NCBI RefSeq assembly: GCF_003026285.1 | Contig: NZ_PYOD01000002.1 | Coordinates: forward strand, 930,001-994,000 | Direction: 5' to 3' | Origin: Photobacterium profundum | GTDB taxonomy: Bacteria; Pseudomonadota; Gammaproteobacteria; Enterobacterales; Vibrionaceae | DNA length: 64,000 nucleotides | Part shown: positions 8,418 to 16,904 of the stretch, piece by piece | How positions within the stretch are numbered: the first letter of the stretch is position 1 | Layout: every line of letters begins with the position of its first letter | Notes under the pieces: model-generated | Databases searched by the model: none | Told to the model about the DNA's origin: nothing | What the model saw: the letters and a program-made list of their open reading frames with translations, nothing else | Program-made: the position numbers and the translations under genes

Positions 8418-9465
8418 ATAGGCGATCTCCATTGTTATTAAAGACGAGAATGTGTTGTGGTTGAATAACCCAATTTACTTCATCCCCCAGTTTTAAATCA
8501 TCACGTACAGGCTGGATGGTACGAATGATTTTTCCGCCTGCTAATTTAAGGTCATATAAATTTTCACGACCTTGGTTTTCAATGAAACATACAGTGGCTT
8601 TGTTATGTGAACGGCGAACTAGTTGAATGTTTTCTGGACGAAGCCCAATTTTGACATTGTCATAATCGTCGCTGTAAGTTGGAAGGGGGAGTGAAATATC
8701 GTCGTTATTGTTGATGAAGTGCTGTGATGTTAATTGTCCTTCAATAAATGAAATAGGTGGATTACCTAGAAAGCTAGCAACAAAATCATTTACGGGGTTG
8801 TTGTACATTTCTATGGGGGTATCGACTTGAACTATTTTCCCATCATGCATTAGGGCGATACGGTCACACATACTCATGGCCTCTACTTGGTCGTGAGTAA
8901 CCAATACTGCGGTAATCCCTGTTTCTTGTTGAATACGACGAATCTCAGAACGCATTTCTAAACGTAGTTTGGCATCAAGGTTTGCGAGCGGCTCATCAAG
9001 TAGTAATACGTCAGGTTTACGTACAATGGCGCGGGCTAAAGAGACTCGCTGCTGCTGACCTCCGGAAAGCTCTGCTGGCTTTCGGTGTAGCAAGTTGTCA
9101 ATACGAACCATCTTGGCCATTTCTAAAACTTTGCGTTTTATTTCGGCTTTACTTTCTTTACGGATCATCAGCGGGAATGCAATATTCTCTTCCACTGTCA
9201 TATGAGGATATAGTGCATAAGATTGAAAAATCACGCCGACATTACGTTTTTGTGGCGGTTGGTTTGTCACATTTTTACCGGCAAATAAAATGTCGCCTTC
9301 ATTAATTTTGTGGATACCACTAATTGCAAATAGAGTCGTTGATTTTCCACAACCAGAAGGGCCAAGCAGGGCAATCATTTCGCCAGAACCAATGTGCAGG
9401 TTCATATTATCGATTACTTTGGTGTCACCGAACATTTTGGTGAAGTTATTAATTTGAATACCCAT
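8383..9465 (-). CDS. ABC importer ATPase, UgpC/MalK type
   Basis: A 360-residue ATPase with Walker A GPSGCGKST (about 35-43), Q-loop, signature LSGGQQQR (about 134-141), Walker B VLLLDEP, and H-loop VTHDQ. A C-terminal TOBE-like region (about 235-360) is typical of the MalK/UgpC subgroup that energises carbohydrate and glycerol-3-phosphate importers. Its ATG shares one base with the stop of the upstream permease gene (TAATG). It is the sole ATPase of this operon and forms the importer with the two permeases and the binding protein. Confidence 0.9.
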   Translation of the reverse strand: MGIQINNFTKMFGDTKVIDNMNLHIGSGEMIALLGPSGCGKSTTLFAISGIHKINEGDILFAGKNVTNQPPQKRNVGVIFQSYALYPHMTVEENIAFPLMIRKESKAEIKRKVLEMAKMVRIDNLLHRKPAELSGGQQQRVSLARAIVRKPDVLLLDEPLANLDAKLRLEMRSEIRRIQQETGITAVLVTHDQVEAMSMCDRIALMHDGKIVQVDTPIEMYNNPVNDFVASFLGNPPISFIEGQLTSQHFINNNDDISLPLPTYSDDYDNVKIGLRPENIQLVRRSHNKATVCFIENQGRENLYDLKLAGGKIIRTIQPVRDDLKLGDEVNWVIQPQHILVFNNNGDRLYASQTTFRKAS

Positions 9466-10289
9466 TAGCCTTTATTGCCTCCGCCGTACATATTCATCAG
9501 CTGTTTTTGGAAAATGATGAATAAAATAATTACAGGTAAGACATAGAACAGCCCTACCGATTTAAACATTGCCATATCAAAATTGTTGTCATCGGCAATT
9601 AAGCCCGCAAGGTATACTGAGAGTACCTGGGCATCATTACCTGGTGCCAATACCTGTGGCAGAATGAATTCACTCCAGCTAGCAAGAAAAGAGAAAATAC
9701 CAAGAGCCGTTAGAGCGGAACCTACTTGCGGTAATACGATTTTCCGCCACACCATAAAACGACTTGCACCATCTTGCATGGCCGCCATTTCTAATTCCCA
9801 TGGCACTGAATCGTAGAAACCTTTTAATATCCAAATACCAAATGGAAGTTCCAGCGACGCTTTTACTAATATGACTCCTATTAAGGTATCGTAGAGCCCG
9901 ACATACTGAAGGATCAAAAAGATAGCAATCAGTAATGTTACGGTTGGGAATGAATGTAAAACCATCACGCTGCCAAGAAAGAAACTTCTCATCGGGATAT
10001 TTAAACGCGATAAGGCATACGCAGAAGTTGATGCAATGGTTAACGTTAGTAGGGTCGATACCACTGAAAATATCAATGTATTGAACGTGACTCCCCAAAT
10101 GTTTGGTTTTCCGGGTAAGTCTTCCCACAAGAATCGCCAGTGTTCTAGCGTAAACTCATAAGGTAAAAGAGCGCCTTGGGCCGTATTGGAAAATGTATCA
10201 ATGACGAGGTATAGATACATCAATAGTAATGGGGCGCTTAATATCCCCAGAGCAACGACCGACTTCCGGCTAGTGCGAGTATCAGACAT
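9465..10289 (-). CDS. ABC importer permease, UgpE/MalG type
   Basis: A 274-residue permease with about six transmembrane helices. It carries the EAA loop near 185-205 (EMAAMQDGASRFMVWRKIVLP), the coupling-helix motif contacting the ATPase. The length and the helix-1 position after a short cytosolic tail fit MalG/UgpE. It lies 8 bases after the other permease gene, and the two should form the heterodimeric channel. Confidence 0.88.
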   Translation of the reverse strand: MSDTRTSRKSVVALGILSAPLLLMYLYLVIDTFSNTAQGALLPYEFTLEHWRFLWEDLPGKPNIWGVTFNTLIFSVVSTLLTLTIASTSAYALSRLNIPMRSFFLGSVMVLHSFPTVTLLIAIFLILQYVGLYDTLIGVILVKASLELPFGIWILKGFYDSVPWELEMAAMQDGASRFMVWRKIVLPQVGSALTALGIFSFLASWSEFILPQVLAPGNDAQVLSVYLAGLIADDNNFDMAMFKSVGLFYVLPVIILFIIFQKQLMNMYGGGNKG

Positions 10290-10297
10290 GGTTCCCT

Positions 10298-11608
10298 CTA
10301 AATCTCAATACGTGGTTTGGCGACCATTTTCTTGAAGCCAAATAATTTCAGATAAACAATAGACATAATCAGGCCTATCCCCACAAGTACCATGGCAAGT
10401 GCCGCACCATAGCCATATTGCAGGTTACCGGCATAGTTACTTAATGCCGTGTTGTATGCCCTTAATGCCCAAACTTCCGTTGTACCGCCAGGTCCACCGC
10501 CAGTAGCAAGTAAAATGTAATCAAACGAGGCCAATAAAGAGAGGGTTTGGTAACAGGTCATGAATAAAATTGGCCAACGAAGCTGGGGTAAAATAATGTG
10601 GCGAATTTGTTGCCATCGGTTTGCCCCATCGACTTCACTTGCCCAAAAGTGGCTTTTGGGGATAGCGTTAATTGCCGATGACAACACCAACATCCCCATC
10701 GATGCTCCAACAAAACCATTGATTAGAACAATAAATGTCCATGCATGAGTTGGTGTATCTAGCATCCAGTTTTTCGCGGGAACACCAAAGGTGCTGAGTA
10801 GGTTGGAAATAAAGCCGGTATCCCATGCTAACCATTTCCAGAGCAGTACATACAAAACTGGCGGCGTGATACGTGGCAATAACCACACGGCGCGGTAGAA
10901 TCCCGCTGTACGTTTTGGCATGTAATGGGTAGCAAGAGCTAAGACCAAAGCGAAACCAATATTGAATAGTGTCAAGGTTGTGAATACATAAATCAGTGTG
11001 TTTGATAGCGCTGTTTGTGTATCAGGCAGTGACTCCATGCGTCTGTAGTTTTCTGTCGTCCATACCCAGCCAGTATAAGATGCTTTGATTAAGGCGTTTT
11101 GCTGAGTCGCATCTAGTTCAATACCAGCATTGGTGACAGCCTGTAGCATGGCTGCACTATCAGAGTAACGCGTTGTGCCAACAGATCGTTGAAATGAGTC
11201 AGCCAGAGTATTAATTTCCCTAGTACTACGTGGGCTATGACCTAAGTTTTTTAGCGAGCGAGAAAGTTCTCTGCGGCTTTTAAAATTTTCACCTAATAAA
11301 TTATTCTCTACTTGGTTGATAAAGCGATTATCGACATCTTTATGATGAAGTGCATCAAGACCTAACTTATCAACAGTGTACCGGCTTTCTTTAAGTTGGT
11401 TAGCAATGGCTGGCATCGCAAATTCATCGCTTAGGCGGCGAAGTGAAGACGGTGTAATTTGGTAGGTTCCGTTGCTTATTCCTGTAGCTGTACTCATATT
11501 TGTGAATGAGAATACAGCGGTCATAACAACAGGTAATAAGAAAAAAAGCAGCACGAAGACTAAAGTCGGTGCCATCATTACCGGACCTAAGGTTTTTGAA
11601 CTATTCAT
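10298..11608 (-). CDS. ABC importer permease, MalF/UgpA type with enlarged periplasmic domain
   Basis: A 436-residue permease, longer than the roughly 295 residues of UgpA. After helix 1 (about 12-32) there is a soluble segment of some 150 residues (about 40-190), then five or six helices. The EAA loop (SEVDGANRWQQIRHIILPQL) lies near 330. A large periplasmic insertion after an early helix recalls the P2 domain of MalF, which contacts the binding protein. Here it is rich in charged and polar residues (RELSRSLKNLG, STREINTLADSF). It is the second gene of the operon. Confidence 0.87.
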   Translation of the reverse strand: MNSSKTLGPVMMAPTLVFVLLFFLLPVVMTAVFSFTNMSTATGISNGTYQITPSSLRRLSDEFAMPAIANQLKESRYTVDKLGLDALHHKDVDNRFINQVENNLLGENFKSRRELSRSLKNLGHSPRSTREINTLADSFQRSVGTTRYSDSAAMLQAVTNAGIELDATQQNALIKASYTGWVWTTENYRRMESLPDTQTALSNTLIYVFTTLTLFNIGFALVLALATHYMPKRTAGFYRAVWLLPRITPPVLYVLLWKWLAWDTGFISNLLSTFGVPAKNWMLDTPTHAWTFIVLINGFVGASMGMLVLSSAINAIPKSHFWASEVDGANRWQQIRHIILPQLRWPILFMTCYQTLSLLASFDYILLATGGGPGGTTEVWALRAYNTALSNYAGNLQYGYGAALAMVLVGIGLIMSIVYLKLFGFKKMVAKPRIEI

Positions 11609-11680
11609 GGTGGTTCTCTCAGATACCCCGCTCTCTAGTTAGTCGAACGGGGTGAGTGATAAATCAAATAACCCGTTGTC

Positions 11681-13042
11681 TTATAAAACTATTACGTTAC
11701 CCGCAAGTGTGCCGCGGATTTCTGTTTCAGCATCGGCAACAGCTTGTTTTGCTGTTTTCTGACCTGTCCAAGATGCTTCAAGGCCTTTCCAATAGATATT
11801 CCAGAAAGAGCCAAAATCGGCATTATTTGGCATAGAGTTAGCGTGAGGAAGTAAGCGCTTAGTAGCTTCTACTGACCAGCGGTCATTGCTGTAAAGGCTA
11901 ATATTCATTTGTTCAGGGTTAATACCTAAATGTGATGACTTAATCGCATGTAACGTATTGATTCGTGGCTCTGAAGCAATTTTGATTAGCTTGGCAGCTA
12001 CATCCATTTTGTCTTCATTGTCTTGATTTGTGAGCAGATAAACTAAAGGTTGCGTTAATGTGTTGGCTTTGCCGTTTTCAGCTCCTTTGGGAATTAAGCT
12101 AAATTGAATATTGCCAAAGAAATCATCAAGGCCTTCAGCTTCTGTGTAACGTGAGTAGTGCCATGTTCCACCGTGCCAGAAAGCGGCTTTACCATTGGCA
12201 ACTTCGGCATACCACTGATCCCATGGGGTACCGAGGTGGTTGCGTCTGGTAACACCTTTTTCTACGGCATCAATAAAGAATTGATAGGTTTTTTCTAGTG
12301 CTGTTTTATCTAAGATCAAGCGCCCTGTTTCAGGGTCTTCAAGCTTGCCACCAAAGCTGGTATAAAATTGCCAAAAATCAGGACCATTAGTGACTCGAGG
12401 ATAGAAACCGTAACCTTTTTCAACTAAACCAAGATCTTGGGCTTTTTTTGCGTCGTCGAGCATGTTGTAAAGTGTATATTCTCCGGATTCGATACGATCA
12501 GGCATTACCTCTATTGCACTTTCATCATAGCCAAGAGCTTTAAGGTGTTTTTTCCAAGCAAAGAAAGGACGGGCTTCAGAATCTTGAGGTATGCCGTAAA
12601 CCATGCCATTGAAAGATGAAATCTGAATGAGGTTTGGATACAAACCATTTAATGGCCAAGAATCAAGATCAATATAATCTTCAACTGGGGTGATTAATCC
12701 AGATTGCGCCCAAGGTGCAATGTCGGTATGGCTTGTAACAACAATATCGGGAGCACTACCAGATTCAGAAGCAAGAGTGACGGCTTGTTTGAAGCTATCC
12801 CAGTCGGAATAGTTACGTTTTTTTACGGTGATGCTTAACTCTTCACCTGCTGCATCTGCCTCTTTCATCAAAATGTCTGCCGCCATTTCAATTGCATCGG
12901 TACGGTAATGGTCGTTTGGACCCGCACCGCCTGCAACAACAGAAATTTCGTAATTAGCAGCTGTAGCCAGGCCTGCATATGACAGTGATAGGCATAATAA
13001 TCCATGTTTCAATGCGCGTTTCTTGGTTCCTGAATTTATCAC
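11681..13042 (-). CDS. ABC importer substrate-binding protein (carbohydrate/UgpB class)
   Basis: A 453-residue periplasmic protein when started at the GTG at 13042, which has GGAGA six bases upstream. The longer frame to 13195 has no such site and no signal-peptide character. The chosen N-terminus has basic residues then LKHGLLCLSLSYAGLATAA, a normal signal peptide, followed by the mature start NYEISVVAGG. The body has the extracellular-solute-binding family 1 layout. It is the first gene of the GDPD/LacI/IMPase operon. A glycerophosphodiester or a related polyol phosphate is the likeliest ligand from context; a plain sugar cannot be excluded. Confidence 0.85.
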   Translation of the reverse strand: MINSGTKKRALKHGLLCLSLSYAGLATAANYEISVVAGGAGPNDHYRTDAIEMAADILMKEADAAGEELSITVKKRNYSDWDSFKQAVTLASESGSAPDIVVTSHTDIAPWAQSGLITPVEDYIDLDSWPLNGLYPNLIQISSFNGMVYGIPQDSEARPFFAWKKHLKALGYDESAIEVMPDRIESGEYTLYNMLDDAKKAQDLGLVEKGYGFYPRVTNGPDFWQFYTSFGGKLEDPETGRLILDKTALEKTYQFFIDAVEKGVTRRNHLGTPWDQWYAEVANGKAAFWHGGTWHYSRYTEAEGLDDFFGNIQFSLIPKGAENGKANTLTQPLVYLLTNQDNEDKMDVAAKLIKIASEPRINTLHAIKSSHLGINPEQMNISLYSNDRWSVEATKRLLPHANSMPNNADFGSFWNIYWKGLEASWTGQKTAKQAVADAETEIRGTLAGNVIVL

Positions 13043-13343
13043 TAGGTATCTCCAAAAGAGGTAAACAAAACAAGTGTGAACACGTGTACATACTTTAATG
13101 CTGAACATTATTGATAAACTAAATGACAGTGGAGTGAACTTGGTGTTACGAATTGGTGATAGAAATAATGCGGATATAACGTAACTGGTATTCAACTCAG
13201 AATTTAAGCGGGTAGGAGTGGTTTGTTTTTTTGTGATGATAAAGTCGAGAATCAGCTCTATCGCGAGTATGTGATAGAGCCAGAGATATCAGGCCGAATA
13301 CGCGAGCTTTGACGTTAATTTAATATGTAAGAGATAACGTTAA
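13043..13343. other. Regulatory gap upstream of the phosphodiester operon
   Basis: About 300 bases without a convincing gene. It holds the GGAGA site for the GTG start, the LacI-type palindrome, and a hairpin with 8-bp stems GCTCTATC/GATAGAGC at 13255-13280 that may end the DMT gene from the right. A weak open frame extending the binding-protein gene to 13195 was not accepted. Confidence 0.7.
13075..13092. promoter_or_regulatory. Candidate LacI-type operator of the phosphodiester operon
   Basis: TGTGAACACGTGTACATA is an 18-bp imperfect palindrome centred on CG; seven of nine positions match between half-sites. A central-CG palindrome is the hallmark of LacI-family operators. It lies 33-50 bases upstream of the GTG of the first gene and is the obvious target for the operon's own LacI regulator. 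Confidence 0.55.
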
Positions 13344-14261
13344 TTAACCCACTTTTATTGCGACCTTCTTGGTTGTAATTATCTCACTGGCTGAAATAGC
13401 CCCTAGAACAATCAGCATCATTGCCAAAATGGTATTCATATTCAGTGACTCAGCAAACATAGGCACGGCAATTAAAGCGGCTAACACAGGGGTAAATGAT
13501 CCTAGTGCGGCACTCATTTCAGCGCCTAAACGTGAAATAGCATAGCCAAAAGTGAAGTTCGCAATAAGCCCGGCAGCAATACCTTGGATAATAAAATGAA
13601 AAGCAATCTCACTGCTTGGTGCATTCAGTAAGTTAAAATCAACGAAACCCAATAAGTACAAAACAGGTAAGCAGATACATGCCGAGAGTGATAATACCGC
13701 CCCGCCTTCAATAGGGGTTAAGCCCGATACTCGCATCGCAATAGTAAACCACGCCCAACTGAAGCTCGCCATTAAAAGCAATGCATGCCCCGTGGCGATT
13801 TGATCGCTTCCACTTAATAGAGAGGTTGCTAGAAACAGGCAAATACCAAGAAATATCAGCATAATGCCGGCTTTTCGCATTGAAGAAATACGTTCCCGAT
13901 AGCAAATAGCTGCAATAGACGTTACGAACAAGGGCAAGATACCAGGGATCAACGATGCACCATCAGCAACGGGGGCATAACGTAATCCATTAGCGGCCAG
14001 TAATAAAAAAGGTAAGCCAGCACCAAAAGCAATAGCAAACAGGTAGCGTTTGGGGGCGTGTTTAATCTTTGCTGCTTTGGGGAAGGCCAACCAGCCAAAC
14101 ACTAATGCGGCGGGTAAGAAGCGTAATAATGCAATATCCCCAACAGTGAGTGAAGATTGGCTAGATGCACGTAGTGAGATGAAAAAACTCGCCCAAATGA
14201 GCAATGTTACTCCCATTGCCATTAGGCCAAAGCCGAACTCTTTTCTTTTCTGGATTTCCAT
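13344..14261 (-). CDS. EamA/DMT-family metabolite exporter
   Basis: A 305-residue drug/metabolite transporter with about ten hydrophobic helices and two EamA repeats (about 10-150 and 160-298). Typical patches are ALLRFLPAALVF in helix 2 and AALGSFTPVLAALIAVPMFAES near the end. Members export amino acids or other small metabolites. It is transcribed divergently from an Lrp/AsnC-type gene across a gap of about 180 bases, an arrangement in which the regulator usually controls the exporter in response to an amino acid. The substrate is not visible. Confidence 0.85.
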   Translation of the reverse strand: MEIQKRKEFGFGLMAMGVTLLIWASFFISLRASSQSSLTVGDIALLRFLPAALVFGWLAFPKAAKIKHAPKRYLFAIAFGAGLPFLLLAANGLRYAPVADGASLIPGILPLFVTSIAAICYRERISSMRKAGIMLIFLGICLFLATSLLSGSDQIATGHALLLMASFSWAWFTIAMRVSGLTPIEGGAVLSLSACICLPVLYLLGFVDFNLLNAPSSEIAFHFIIQGIAAGLIANFTFGYAISRLGAEMSAALGSFTPVLAALIAVPMFAESLNMNTILAMMLIVLGAISASEIITTKKVAIKVG

Positions 14262-14439
14262 GTCTCACCATTCTTTTATCGATAACTGGTAGCACAGCAT
14301 GTGCAGTACTTTATTATCGGTAACAACGACAGGGTAATGTTGGCAAAGTAGTGTTGATTATTTCTCAATATTGGTGATATTTTCTAAGATTGAAGGGTAA
14401 ACTAGCTATTTTTATCAAAACTGGAAAAGGGATAAGCTG

Positions 14440-14889
14440 GTGGATAAGAAAGATAAGCAAATATTAGCGGAACTTCAGAGTGATGTTCGCAAAACAACGG
14501 CTGATATTGCCGAGAGTGTCGGGCTATCGACATCTCCTTGTGCTCGTAGAATTAAAAAATTGGAATCAGACGGGATTATTTCGGGTTACCAAGTAAAACT
14601 GGATCGGCAAAAATTGGGTTTGATGATGACATTTTTTGTCAATGTAAGCCTAAGTAACCATCGCGACCAAGCCATTAGTGAATTTGAAAGTGCGGTGAAT
14701 TGCATGTCAGAAGTGATCAGTTGCCATGTGATTTCTGGGTCATACGATTATTTGCTGGAAGTAGTGAGTAAAGATTTGACCCATTACGAATCGTTTATGC
14801 GCAAGCTACAAACATTAAGTATGGTAAAAGACATTAATACTAATTTAGCGATTAGACCGGTTAAATCGGGAACACCATTGCCATTATGA
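14440..14889 (+). CDS. Lrp/AsnC-family transcriptional regulator
   Basis: A 149-residue protein with an N-terminal winged helix (DKKDKQILAELQSDVRK, then IAESVGLSTSPCARRIKKLE, about 2-45) and a C-terminal RAM ligand-binding domain (about 65-145, with SGSYDYLLEVVSKD). The start is GTG at 14440, preceded by AAGGGA at suitable spacing. Lrp/AsnC proteins bind amino acids and control adjacent transport or catabolic genes. The divergent DMT exporter is the likely target. Confidence 0.9.
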   Translation: MDKKDKQILAELQSDVRKTTADIAESVGLSTSPCARRIKKLESDGIISGYQVKLDRQKLGLMMTFFVNVSLSNHRDQAISEFESAVNCMSEVISCHVISGSYDYLLEVVSKDLTHYESFMRKLQTLSMVKDINTNLAIRPVKSGTPLPL

Positions 14890-14970
14890 ATATGAGGTAA
14901 AAGTATTATTTTTGAGGAGAGGTGATACATATGTAGGGAAGGGTAGTTAGCTGTATGTCTTTCTACTTTA

Positions 14971-15004
14971 TGTAAGTCCAATCTCGTGTGAGATCGAACT
15001 TACA
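14971..15004. terminator. Bidirectional terminator-like stem-loop between convergent genes
   Basis: A stem of about 15 bp with two mismatches and a GTGT loop starts TGTAAGT and ends ACTTACA. It lies between the ends of the AsnC-type and HPF-type genes, which converge here. Confidence 0.5.
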
Positions 15005-15031
15005 ACCATTTATTAATCAATCTGTGAGTGA

Positions 15032-15388
15032 TTAAACTAGTTTCATCTCTTGGATGATATCTGAAGCAATTTCAGGTTTTGTGCTAGTTGGCTTTGAATG
15101 TAGGTCTGCTTTCAATTGACCTTTTCGGTTATGTAAGCCTGTTTCTAGCTTTTTCAAGGCCGCAGAAATTGCTGGGTACATGACGCTTTCTGTTGCTTTC
15201 GCTGAAACTCGTACACCCTCATAATTAGTAAATACTTCTACGCGGTGTTGGTTATGTTCTTTCGTGATAATAATGTCTGAGCTTACTAGATCTGGGAAAT
15301 GAGAGACGATTTTGCTGAATTTACTTTCAATGTCTGTTCTTGTCTCATCACCTAATGATACATGGTGATTTTGAATGTTTATTTTCAT
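15032..15388 (-). CDS. hpf: Ribosome hibernation promoting factor / RaiA family
   Basis: A 118-residue protein of the short HPF/YfiA family: MKINIQNHHVSLGDETRTDIESKF at the start, then IIITKEHNQHRVEVF, and the RVSAKATESVMYPAISAALKKLETGLHNRK helix that ends in basic residues. Such proteins bind the 30S decoding centre in stationary phase and inactivate ribosomes. The gene stands alone, away from rpoN where the housekeeping hpf usually lies, so it may be an extra copy. HPF and RaiA subtypes cannot be told apart with confidence. Confidence 0.85.
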   Translation of the reverse strand: MKINIQNHHVSLGDETRTDIESKFSKIVSHFPDLVSSDIIITKEHNQHRVEVFTNYEGVRVSAKATESVMYPAISAALKKLETGLHNRKGQLKADLHSKPTSTKPEIASDIIQEMKLV

Positions 15389-16033
15389 AAAGTCACTTCT
15401 CTCTTACTTGTTAGCCTGTAATTAAGTTATAGCAAAATGAATGTTATTTACGAACACAAACGGTCAAAAATGACGAGTTGATCGAGATTGCTGGTAAAAT
15501 GACCGCAGTAATCAAGGTGAACTTTTCACGTCTAACACGTTGATAACGTGCATGATTTCCTTATGGCACGTTGTTCAGGTTGCATTTAACTTATTGATTA
15601 ACAAAAGATTAAATCATCACTGTCTTTTGTATGAATACTTTGTTTAGACAGGTGATTGCTATAATTGGTTCGATTTTTTTATCTAATGTTTCTTTGTGCT
15701 AATGAATTATTGAAAAGTAATGTTCTAGTGGCTTTAATCGTTGGTAGAAACCTACGTTATTCTTTCGATATCACGCGAAGGAAAGGGCTTAATATTCCAT
15801 TCTATAATTAACGATATGATATGCGTAGAGTTGTTTATCTTACTTGTAACATTGATTATCATTCTGGTTGTAAAAACTACGAAAATTCGTTTGAGCGATT
15901 ATTTGCTTCAAAAAAACACTGTCTAAGTCAAAGTTTCTATCAGTTTGCAGTGATTTCCCTTTAACATTGATTAACACTATCAATTCTGTGTTAATGAACC
16001 GTGTAATGTTGCTAGGTTAGAAGGAATTCCATA
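15389..16033. other. 645-base gap upstream of hpf and of the two-component genes
   Basis: No convincing gene. The only open frame of note (15741-15926, TTG start) lacks a ribosome-binding site. A dyad CACGTT-GAT-AACGTG sits at 15536-15550, about 150 bases upstream of hpf. The rest is AT-rich and probably carries the divergent promoters. Confidence 0.6.
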
Positions 16034-16759
16034 ATGATTGCGAACAAAAAGGTGCTCGTCGTTGATGACGATCAGGAGATTCGCGAACTCTTAGACGAGT
16101 ATTTGACCAAGTCTGGTTTTACTGTCACCACTGCAGCTGAAGGTGAAGAAATGAAGCGCCGTTTGGCGAGTGGATATCCTGACTTAATTTTAATGGATGT
16201 GATGATGCCGGGTGACGATGGATTCACTTTGTGCCAATACATTCGCAAAACGTCGGATGTGCCAATCATTATGCTGACTGCCGTGTCGGATGAAATGGAT
16301 CAGATCATTGGGTTAGAGCTAGGTGCAGATGATTATATTGCGAAACCTTTTAGTCCTAGGCAGTTAATGGCGCGTATTAAAGCACTATTGCGTCGTGTTA
16401 AACCCACCGTCACGCAGAAGATGCCTGAAACACCTAAGTCTATTTTGTTTTCTCATTGGCGTTTAGAGACAGCCTCTCATCGTTTATATGACTTAGACAA
16501 AGGCAAAGATTACGAGTTAACGGGCAGTGATTTTTCGTTGTTAATGTTGTTTTTATCACGCCCTAACGAAATTTTAGATCGCGATACAATTTCTTGTGCC
16601 ACGCGAGGTCGAGAAGCCTTACCATCAGAGCGTGGTATTGATGTGCAATTAAGCCGCTTACGTCAGCGTTTAGGCGATAAAGGCAAAACGCAGCGTATTA
16701 TCAAAACAAGCCGAGGTAATGGCTATATCTTCACCCCTGAAGTGAAATACGAAAGCTAG
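16034..16759 (+). CDS. OmpR-family response regulator (GltR-like)
   Basis: A 241-residue regulator with a receiver domain (VVDDDQEIR at 9-17, predicted phosphoacceptor D55 in LILMDVMMPGDDG, K near 106 in YIAKPFSPRQL) and an OmpR winged helix (about 145-238, with LTGSDFSLLMLFLS and RGIDVQLSRLRQRLGD). The cognate kinase gene follows after 145 bases, then a sugar-binding protein gene. In Pseudomonas the similar order gltR-gtrS-binding protein controls glucose uptake, so a sugar-responsive role is plausible but inferred. Confidence 0.88.
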   Translation: MIANKKVLVVDDDQEIRELLDEYLTKSGFTVTTAAEGEEMKRRLASGYPDLILMDVMMPGDDGFTLCQYIRKTSDVPIIMLTAVSDEMDQIIGLELGADDYIAKPFSPRQLMARIKALLRRVKPTVTQKMPETPKSILFSHWRLETASHRLYDLDKGKDYELTGSDFSLLMLFLSRPNEILDRDTISCATRGREALPSERGIDVQLSRLRQRLGDKGKTQRIIKTSRGNGYIFTPEVKYES

Positions 16760-16904
16760 ACTTCATTTTTCTATAATGCCAGCCGAAAGACACTCACGCT
16801 TAGGTTGGCTCCCATCTTCTTTTTTTCGATAAACGCTCCTGACGTGTTTTGATACTTTTGGTATTTCAGATATAAGCGGTTTATTGCAAAAGGCGACTAT
16901 TCAA

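Noticed and set aside
9679..10128. 149-codon minus-strand frame inside the MalG-type permease gene
   Set aside because: It overlaps a well-supported permease in another frame and shows no motif or ribosome-binding site.
13043..13195. N-terminal extension of the ABC binding-protein gene
   Set aside because: The extra 51 residues break the signal-peptide pattern and pass through the LacI-type palindrome. The GTG at 13042 has a perfect ribosome-binding site.
15741..15926. 61-codon frame with one hydrophobic segment, TTG start
   Set aside because: No ribosome-binding site at the TTG or at the internal ATG, and it sits in the promoter region of the two-component genes.
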